Shown piece by piece: positions 24,338-33,200 of a stretch of DNA of 64,000 nucleotides. This DNA is from M3007 sp031425155. Its GTDB lineage: Bacteria; Bacteroidota; Bacteroidia; Chitinophagales; Saprospiraceae. The position numbers and the translations under genes are program-made. The notes under the pieces are model-generated. The model was not told the origin of the DNA. It saw nothing but the letters and a program-made list of their open reading frames with translations, and did not search any database. The stretch lies in contig JANPIV010000036.1 of assembly GCA_031425155.1 (NCBI GenBank), positions 1 through 64,000 of the forward strand. The letters are read 5' to 3'. The first letter of the stretch is position 1. The number at the start of each line of letters is the position of its first letter.

Positions 24338-25654
24338 ATGAAAAAATCATTTTTTTTCTATATTCTACTAATCGGCTTGGCGTTTACGAACTCCGTTAAT
24401 GCCCAACCCATATTAACCCTCGAGGAAGCAGTGCGTATTGCGCTGGAAAATAATTATGATATTAGAATAGCGGCTAATATGCTGACTATAGATCGTAATA
24501 ATGTAACCTACGGAAATGCGGGCTTCCTGCCTTCTGCCGGAGCAGATTTTTCTAATAATAATACTATTGAAGATACCCGCCAAAATCGTTCGGATGGCAC
24601 CGTCCGCGAAGGCAATGGCGTAAGGAATGCCGGTACTAATTATGGTATTGGACTAAATTGGACAGTATTTAATGGTTTTAAGATGTTTGCCCGCTACGAT
24701 CAATTAAAAGTGCTGCGTACACTGGGCGAAGAGAACCTGCGCCTGGCGATGCTCAGCAAAGTAGCAGATGTGGTCAATATATATTATGATTTGGCACAAC
24801 AACAGCAACAATTAGCCTCTTACGATACCATTATTGCTATTTCCCGGTCGCGGGTCAATATTGCCCAGGCCCGTTTTGAGATCGGTAAGGCTGCGCGGCT
24901 GGAAGTGCTGAATGCGCAGGTAGATTTTAATACAGACACCACTAATCTGATTCGGCAGCGTACTTTATATTATAATACCCGTATCCAGTTAAACGAACAA
25001 TTAGCGCGCGATGTGAACACCGAATTTCGCGTCGTTGACACCATTGAGATTGATAATTCTTTGATGTTAAATGATCTCTCGGCTCAAGCGGCACAGCAAA
25101 ATCCAGCCCTGCAAGTTGCTTTAATCAATAAACGCATCGCCGAACTGGACCTGCGGCAAGTGCGCGCCGACCGTTATCCAGTGATTGGACTGAATGCGGG
25201 TTATAATTTTAGTAATTCCAGTTCGGCTCTGGGTTTTGCTACCACATCGCGCGGGCGCGGGCTTCAATATGGCGTAACAGCCTCGGTTAATATTTTTAAT
25301 GGCTTTAATCAACGCCGTTTGGAGAGAAACGGCCAATTGCTGATTGATAATGCGCAAATAGATTATGAAAGAACCAACCAGAATATTCAGTCGCAATTGG
25401 CCACGGCATATCAGACCTACGTGACCAATTTGGCTTTGGTGCAAATAGAAAAAGATAACCAGGCACTGGCTGCCCGCAATCTGGAAATTACCCTGGATAA
25501 ATTCAAATTAGGCAGCATTGCTACGGTGGAATTTCGCACTGCACAAGTGAATTATATTAATGCGACGATAAGATTTACTACAGCGCAGTATGAAGCCAAG
25601 TTGCAGGAAGTCTTTTTAAGGGAAATTACTGGTGGGCTTGGAGTAGGGCAGTAG
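24338..25654 (+). CDS. TolC-family outer-membrane efflux channel
   Basis: A 438-residue outer-membrane factor. Signal peptide about 1-22 (MKKSFFFYILLIGLAFTNSV, then NA-QP). The repeated OEP layout is visible: LTLEEAVRIALENNYDIRIA at the mature N-terminus, GLNWTVFNGFKMFARYDQLK in repeat one, and GVTASVNIFNGFNQRRLERN in repeat two. Long helices (LAQQQQQLASYD; ARFEIGKAARLEVLNAQVDF) form the periplasmic tunnel. It completes the tripartite system with the adaptor and the pump. The gap of 126 bases after the pump holds a hairpin, so it may also be transcribed separately. It is convergent with corA, 66 bases apart. Confidence 0.92.
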   Translation: MKKSFFFYILLIGLAFTNSVNAQPILTLEEAVRIALENNYDIRIAANMLTIDRNNVTYGNAGFLPSAGADFSNNNTIEDTRQNRSDGTVREGNGVRNAGTNYGIGLNWTVFNGFKMFARYDQLKVLRTLGEENLRLAMLSKVADVVNIYYDLAQQQQQLASYDTIIAISRSRVNIAQARFEIGKAARLEVLNAQVDFNTDTTNLIRQRTLYYNTRIQLNEQLARDVNTEFRVVDTIEIDNSLMLNDLSAQAAQQNPALQVALINKRIAELDLRQVRADRYPVIGLNAGYNFSNSSSALGFATTSRGRGLQYGVTASVNIFNGFNQRRLERNGQLLIDNAQIDYERTNQNIQSQLATAYQTYVTNLALVQIEKDNQALAARNLEITLDKFKLGSIATVEFRTAQVNYINATIRFTTAQYEAKLQEVFLREITGGLGVGQ

Positions 25655-25720
25655 GATCGGTCGTCAATTTAAAAATATCATTCACCGGAAACGAAAAGGC
25701 TGGGTTCTTGGCCTCTTTCC

Positions 25721-26782
25721 TCATATCCACCGCTTCGTTTTAAAATAAATCAGCATACTCACCATCGCCACGCCCATGACGCCCAGCACCCAGAAATAGC
25801 CATATTCCGTATGCAACTCCGGCATATTGTCGAAGTTCATACCGTACACCCCGGCGATGAAAGACAGCGGCATAAAGATCGTGCTGATGATGGCCAGCAG
25901 ACGCATCACGTTATTCAGCCGGTTGGCCGCTTCGGCGTGGTAAAGTGCTTCGGTATTGGCCAGCATACTTTGCTGGTAGTCTATGCCGTCGATGATCTGG
26001 GTAATGTGGTCCACCACGTCGCGGATATAGACGCGGTTGGTGGCGTGGACCAGTGTACTTTCGGTCTGGTGCAGACGGGCGATGGCGTCGCGCATAGGGA
26101 TCATCTGGTGGCGGAATGCATTGACGGTACGGCGCAGGTCGAAAATGCGGCCCTTGCACCACGGCACATCGCCCTCCCGGTGCAGAATGGCTTCCAGTTC
26201 AAACAGTACCGTCTCCAGTTCGTCCAGCACCGTATAGTAACTATCCACGATGGTATCAATCAGCGCATACGCCAGATAGTCGGTCCCTTTTTTGCGGATA
26301 CGGCCTATGTCCTCCTGAGCGCGTTTGCGTACGCCGATGAAGTCATCGTCGGGGTCTTCCTGAAAAGTAATGACGAAGTGTTCGCTCAAAAAAAACGCGA
26401 TCTGTTCGACCTGCAGATCAAGCGTAGCCGTATGGAGGCGAATGCTGGGTACAATGATAAACAGGCCATTGTCGTACTCCTCCATTTTGGGCCGTTGCTG
26501 GGTGTCGAGTACGTCTTCCAGCAGAAGCGGGTGCAGGTCGAAGTCATCACCCACCTGCTGGATGAAACCCACATCGGTCAGGCTATGAATGTCCACCCAT
26601 ATTATGCCTTGCACCTGTTTCCGCTCCGGCAGATAGGCCTCCTCCTGATGAAAGTCGGTGAGATTGTAGCGCAGCGTATAGACCTTCGTGGGTGCATGCT
26701 GGCGGTGCCCGGTATAAACGAGGCTTCCGGGAGGCAGGCCCTGTTTCCTTTTTTTATGACTGTATTTTCTTTTCTTGCTCAT
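25721..26782 (-). CDS. corA: CorA-type magnesium/cobalt channel
   Basis: A 353-residue inner-membrane channel for Mg2+ (also Co2+/Ni2+). The start at 26782 (MSKKRKYSHKKRK) is chosen because the longer frame to 26977 adds 65 residues not typical of the family. The cytoplasmic funnel domain (about 45-285) contains LHPLLLEDVLDTQQRPKMEE and the long stalk helix. Two C-terminal TM segments follow, with the family signature YGMN after TM1 (FIAGVYGMNFDNMPE) and a basic tail (KTKRWI). All expected landmarks are present, so it should be functional. It appears to be a single-gene unit. Confidence 0.93.
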   Translation of the reverse strand: MSKKRKYSHKKRKQGLPPGSLVYTGHRQHAPTKVYTLRYNLTDFHQEEAYLPERKQVQGIIWVDIHSLTDVGFIQQVGDDFDLHPLLLEDVLDTQQRPKMEEYDNGLFIIVPSIRLHTATLDLQVEQIAFFLSEHFVITFQEDPDDDFIGVRKRAQEDIGRIRKKGTDYLAYALIDTIVDSYYTVLDELETVLFELEAILHREGDVPWCKGRIFDLRRTVNAFRHQMIPMRDAIARLHQTESTLVHATNRVYIRDVVDHITQIIDGIDYQQSMLANTEALYHAEAANRLNNVMRLLAIISTIFMPLSFIAGVYGMNFDNMPELHTEYGYFWVLGVMGVAMVSMLIYFKTKRWI

Positions 26783-27264
26783 TTCTTGGAAATATTGGTC
26801 ACAAAGGGGCTCCTTATACGGGTTGCGAAGGTAGTGCAATATTGAAAAATGAAACCTACCCTCATTTTGGTACGGTTCTTGGTTATTGAATGACGAAGCA
26901 AAATCTGCACATGTCTCATATCCGACACATCGAAAGTTTTCGGCACTGAGAAAAATGCGTAATTGTTTGATTATCAATTTTTTACCTTAATACCTAACTA
27001 AGTGACATGGAAAAGAGTGCCGGTGTTAACAGAAATCGCCGTACTCTTGCCACCATTTTTACTCCTTTAATCCGCTGCCTTACGGTCAGTTTCCCGTGTT
27101 GTCCAAGTTTCCTGTTTTATTGCACTTGTGTCTTTTCGAGGACCGGAATCTTTTGTGAAACAACATCTTTTCATCCAAACCGATCGTGATTGATGAAGAA
27201 ATCCCTACACTTCTTCAAGATTCCCTCCATCTTTTTCCTTTTCCCATCATCAAAATTTTTAACC
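26783..27264. other. Divergent intergenic region between corA and the 2820-residue adhesin
   Basis: 482 bases with no supported gene. On the minus strand CTACCTTCGC (about 26828-26837) is close to the TAnnTTTG element and could serve corA. On the plus strand nothing matches the consensus well. The in-frame ATG at 27190 for the adhesin lacks a signal-peptide-like N-terminus, so 27265 is preferred and this region is treated as leader. No palindrome longer than 8 bases was seen. Confidence 0.5.
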
Positions 27265-30200
27265 ATGAACATTTCTCCGACCCACCGTCGGCTGGCATGG
27301 GTATGTACCGTGCTGGCGCTCTTTGTCGTGAGCAGTCGGGCCGTTGCCCAATGCGACATCGCCGTGCCTTCTTTTCCACAACCGGTACAGATTACTATGT
27401 ACCTCGATCCGGTGAATGGCACAGCACTCCTCGAGCGCCAGACGGTAGCACCAGGTATCATCAGTAGCAGTTGCATTCCGCCTTATGCGCCTATGCGTGT
27501 CCGCTTCTACGATAATGTGTCCAAAACCTTACCCGCAGGCGGTTTTACCTCTAAAATTTACGATTGCGACGACATTGCTACTTCTCCCCAGAACGTCTGG
27601 GTAGCCGTAAATGACGGCTTAAATTATCCTGTTTCGGAAAGCCCGGCGGTGGGTTTACAAATTTCCGTGCAGGATATTACCGCTCCTTCGGCAGGGCCGC
27701 TCCTGTCTGTTCTGGTGAATACCGACGACGATGGTAATCCCGGCGATTGCCAGTTTCAGGATGCCGGTTTTTTAAATATTGGTCTGACGCCGGTGCCGAA
27801 TTCGCTTGGCCTCGTCCTGAATCCCGGTGAATATACGGATAACTGTCTGGCAGGGGTCAGCGTAACTTATGATATTGATTATGACAATAATTCGTCCTTT
27901 ACAGATCTGGTCGGGGTTTCCGGGGATGATGCCGGTGTACAACCCTTTCCGATTGGCGTCTCTACCGTGACTTATTATATTACGGATGCCAGCGGCAATA
28001 CGGCCCTCCTTTTCCTGGATGTCAGTGTGACGGATAATGAAAACCCGGTGGTCAATTGCCCGATCAGTGTCCTTGAATTCAATGCTCCGGGAGACTGCAA
28101 CGCGTTAGTAACAGTCCCAGCCGATGCCAGCGATAACTGTGATGCGCTCCAGATAGACTGGTCGGCCCCTGGTGCCACTCCATCCAGCGGCGTTGATGAT
28201 GTAACCGCGACTTTTCCGGTTGGGACTACAACGGTGACTTACACCGCAACAGATGGCGGCGGCCTTACCGCTACCTGTACCTTTGATGTACAAGTCGTGG
28301 ACGATCAGCCTCCGGTGATTACCGGCACTCCGGCCAATCAGTCTTCCATCGGTACCACCACCGGGGGAGCCACTCCGGCCAACCTCTGCGATGGCTCCTT
28401 TACCTGGGTGCATCCGACTATCAACGACAATTGTGGCGGGTCCGGCATACTTCAAATGACCATTAGCGGTGCTACTACGGCGGCCATTTCTACCGTGACA
28501 TCTGGTGCTTCCATCACCCGACTTTTCAATCTGGGTCTCTCTACAGTGACTTACTTGGCCACGGACATCAATGGTGAAACAGCGACTAGTACTTTTACCG
28601 TGACGGTGGTGGATAACCAGCTGCCATTAATTACAGGTCCAGGATCACATCAGGATCTGGTTTTTAATTACACTGTTACGGCGGGTGACTGCTCCAAAGT
28701 GGTCACGTTCACCCGGGCGAACTTCGGTATGGTGTCTGATTGTGGTGCGGTGACATTTACAGAGAGCTATTTGTCTGGCCCCGACCCGAATGTACTCAGT
28801 GGCGCGCCCCCTTTCCCAGCTTTGGGTGGTGGAAATATTACTGTGCAATTCCCGGCGGGTACAACCATAATTATTTATAGATGGAAAGATATTGCTGGCA
28901 ATATATCTAGTGCTGAATATGTCTTTAATGTTGACGAAAACGAACCACCTGTCGCCAGGTGCAAAACCTCCATTTCTAAAAATATCGACGCTACCACAGG
29001 TACGGTTTCGCTGATTTCCAATGATATTGACAATGGTTCCACGGACAATTGCGGAATTGCCGATTACCAGCTGGTACCGGAAGTCCTCACTTGTGATGAT
29101 GTGGAAAACGGGCCAACTACAGTCACCCTAACGGTAACCGATAATGCTGGTAACACTGCAACCTGCGTTACTCAGGTGAATGTGTTTGACGTAACGCCGC
29201 CTACCGTAGTGTGTCCTCCGATCATCATAGTCCCTTCCAATCCCAACTGTACGGCTACGGTGCCGGGCCTGGTCTTTAGCGAAGCACCAGTGTTACCGGT
29301 CTTGCCTGGCCAGTACAGCGATAATGCCGACGATTGTGGTTCGACCCAGCTGAGCTTTTCGGTGAATGGAGGCTCTTTCTCTACGCCGGTTAACACACTG
29401 TTAAATTTGAGCAACAGAGTATTTAATACAGGTTCCAATACTGTTACCATCCGCGTGAGAGATGGTTCGGCCAATACCAGCACTTGTATCTTTACGGTCA
29501 ATGTAATAGATCTGCAAGGCCCGGTTTTCAGCAATGTTCCTGGCCCGGTAGTGACTCAAAATGCCAATCTGGGCGGTTGTGTAGCACAGGTATTCTGGAC
29601 AGAACCCACCGTAGCAGATGCTTGCTCGCAACCCGTTATAGTAGTTCGGTCGCATGTGCCTGGTTCGTTCTTTCCTTTCGGACCAACACCTGTGACTTAT
29701 GCCGCCACGGATGGAATAGGAAATGTTACCACTTACACTTTCATTGTCAATGTAGTAGATACGCAGAAACCGAAAGCGGTTTGTCAGAATGTCACGGCTA
29801 CTTTGAATGCAAGTGGCAGCGCGGTCGTAACGGCCAACCAGATTGATGGTGGCAGTACAGATAACTGTTTTTTCAATTATATTACCACCACCTATGGCCC
29901 ATACAGCTGTGCCCAACTAGGTGTCAATCCGGTACAACTCAAGATAAGAGATGGCTCGGGAAATCGTGACTCCTGCGTAGCAATCATTACAGTGACCGAC
30001 AATATTGCGCCGGTAGCCAATTGTGCTGCTTTGACCAATATTGACTTGAATGCTGCCGGCCAGAATGTATTTGCGGCCAGTAGCCTGAACGGTACGACGA
30101 CGGATAACTGCTCTGGCAACCTGAGCTACATGATTTCAGTAGATGGCAGTGCTTTTAGCAACACGTTTAGCTTCAACTGTGTACATCTGGGTGCCCGCAC

Positions 30201-33200
30201 CCTGGTGCTGAAAGCGACTGACAGTGGTGGTAATACTTCCACTTGCGCCAAAGTGGTGACCATACGCGATGTAACGGCTCCAACCTTTACTTTACCGGCG
30301 GATAAAACCATCAAGTGCTACGAATCAATTGCACCTAACACCACCGGCGACTTTACCAACCTGACCGATGCCTGCGATGCTAATCCTTCTATTAGCTTTG
30401 CAGATGCAGTAGTAGTTGGTTGTGGCGGCTCAAAGACCATTACTCGTACCTGGACTGCGACCGATGCTTCGATGAATGTCCGTACGGCGAGCCAGACCAT
30501 TTCCGTTGTAGATGATCTTAAACCAACCTTTGCGCTGCCAGCAGTCGTTGATCTGACTACCAACAACCCCAACACCTGTGTAGCCCCTTATGTGGCCAGC
30601 ATATCGGCGGCTACATTGACCGACAGTTGCACCGCTTTTGTAGATTTGGCAGTAACCTATACGGTGGACTATCCTACACCCGCTTTTGGATATGTGGACT
30701 TGGTGACGCCAACAACAGGTACAACGGCTCTAACGCTCAATGGCTCTTACCCCATTGGAACGACCGTAATTACCTGGACGGCCGTAGATCAGTGTGGCAA
30801 TACCAGGACTTTTACCCAAAGTATTGTAGTAAAAGATAACAAACCGCCGCTGTTCAGTTATAACAAGTGCGGACAGACTTATACCCTGCCAAGCACGCCG
30901 GGTTCCTGTACCCAACTATACGCCTGGACCCGTCCGGTACTCACCGATGTCTTTGAATGTACGCCAGTTACGGTGACGGAAAATTTCTCCGATCTGACGG
31001 TCAAGAGCTTCGTGGACCTGGTAAATCCATACGTACTGGGTGGCCCCAATACTTCGGTGACGGCACAATTCTCTGCCGGCGAGACTACCGTAACCTATCT
31101 CGCGACCGATGCAGCCGGGAACACCTCGACTTGTACTTTTATCGTAAAAATACTGGATACACAGGCGCCCGACGTGACTTGCCCGGTTAATCAAACCCTG
31201 GCTACCACTTGTGCCACTGCCACTGTACCCAGCTATTTGAATAATGTGCAGGTACAAGACAACTGCCTGACGAATGTTACCTTAACTCAGACGCCCGCCA
31301 GCGGTACTGCATTGTCAACAGTACTCGCTAATCCGGTAGCTGGTAGTAGCTTCACCGTGAAAATACTGGCCGTGGATCGCAACGCCAGCAATGGCCGGGA
31401 CAGCTGTACTTTCCTGGTTACGCTGGCCGATGGTGCGGCTCCCGTGCCGGTGAATCAAGTCCTGTCACCCATCGTTGGATTCTGTGGTCGCGATACGGTG
31501 CTGGCTCCGCTGGCCCTCGATGCCTGTAACCCCAATGATTCTATTTATGGCACTCCGTCTGCTCAGGTAGGTATGTTCCTGTTCACCGACCCGCCATCGT
31601 ACTTCCTGGAAGTGGGCAGCTATGTCATCACCTGGGCTTACAACGACGGCAACGGCAATATCAGCACCCAGCAGCAGAATGTCATGCTGAGTACGGATAC
31701 TTTCCCGCCGGATGCAAATTGCAAACCAGGCTTTACCGTCAATCTGGACAGCACTGGTGCGGCCTCTATCACTACTGATTTGATCAATAATGCCAGTAGT
31801 GATCCTGATGGCTGCGGCGCAATTGGATTCGCTCTGAGTCAGGCTTCTTTTGATTGTGAAGATGCAGGATTAAACGTCATCACGCTGACGGTCACGGACA
31901 ATGCCGGCAATACTGCCACTTGTACTACCCCAGTGACGGTGAAAGAAGTGACCCTGCCAGAAGCACTGGACATTCCTGCTGATACGCTCATTGAGGCTTG
32001 TGCCCCCATTCCGGTGGCTCCGGCGATTACTACGGTGGACCTGTGTTCAGGCACCCTGCAAGCGGTGCTTACCACTACTTCCACGCAGACGGCCAGCGGT
32101 TTCAATCGGTACAACTACACGATTACCCGCGTGTGGGTAGCCACCGATTCTTCCGGCAATTCCGTTTCGGCACAGCAGATCATTACCATAAAAGACTCGC
32201 AAGCACCCGTGTTTGCTGCCAATACACCGACTACTCTGACCGTGCCAACCAGTGCGAGCAACTCGGATTGTAAGGCCAACGCCAGAATCAGGATTGGTCA
32301 GTATGTGGCTGAATGTGCACCGGGCGTGACCGTAGTGAGCTCCCCGGCGGGCTTCAGTGTAACGGACACGATTGAACGTCTGTCGGTGGGTGCGCACACA
32401 TTTGTGTTCACGGCAACAGATTCTTCGGGAAATAGTGCTACACACACTTTGGTGATTACGGTCACGGATAATACCCTGCCAACGGCTGTTTGTATTAATG
32501 GCATTAGCGCAGCACTGCAAAATTCCGGCACCGTAACGGTCAATACTTCGCAGTTTAATAATAACAGCTTTGACAACTGTAGCCCGACCGATAGCCTGAC
32601 CCTGCTCATTCAGCGGCTGGATTCTTCCATGATGACGCCTTCGGCTACGCTTATCTACGATTGCGCAGATGCTGATGGAGTAACTGAACATCCTGTAAAA
32701 CTATACGTGCGGGATCGCTCTGGCAATGAATCTTCCTGCCAAACCTACATCGTCATTCAGGATAATGCAGCACCGACCTTTACCTTCTGTCCACCGTCCA
32801 AAACGACCGACTGCCAGTTGAGCCTGGACCCAGCCCTGAACGGCAACGGTGTGGCCACGGCTAGTGATAACTGCGCCATCAACCTGACGCTGACGTACAC
32901 CGATACTGTTTCTTTTGGTACCGGCCCGGTCGCTTGCGAACTGGTAAAGCGTACCTGGCTGGCGGAAGATCTGGCTGGCAATACGGCTGTCTGTGTGCAG
33001 AATTTCACCATTCAGGATAATAAACCGCCAATTTTTGCAACGCTCCCAGCCGATGCTACCATCACTTGCAGCGATCCTTTGGTCACGCCTCCGGTCGTGA
33101 CGGCAACGGATAATTGTTCGGCTCCTGCTGATATTGACATTGTCTATACCGAAGTGAAAACGGATACGGCGGCAGGACCTTGCGGTCAATATTCCTACAA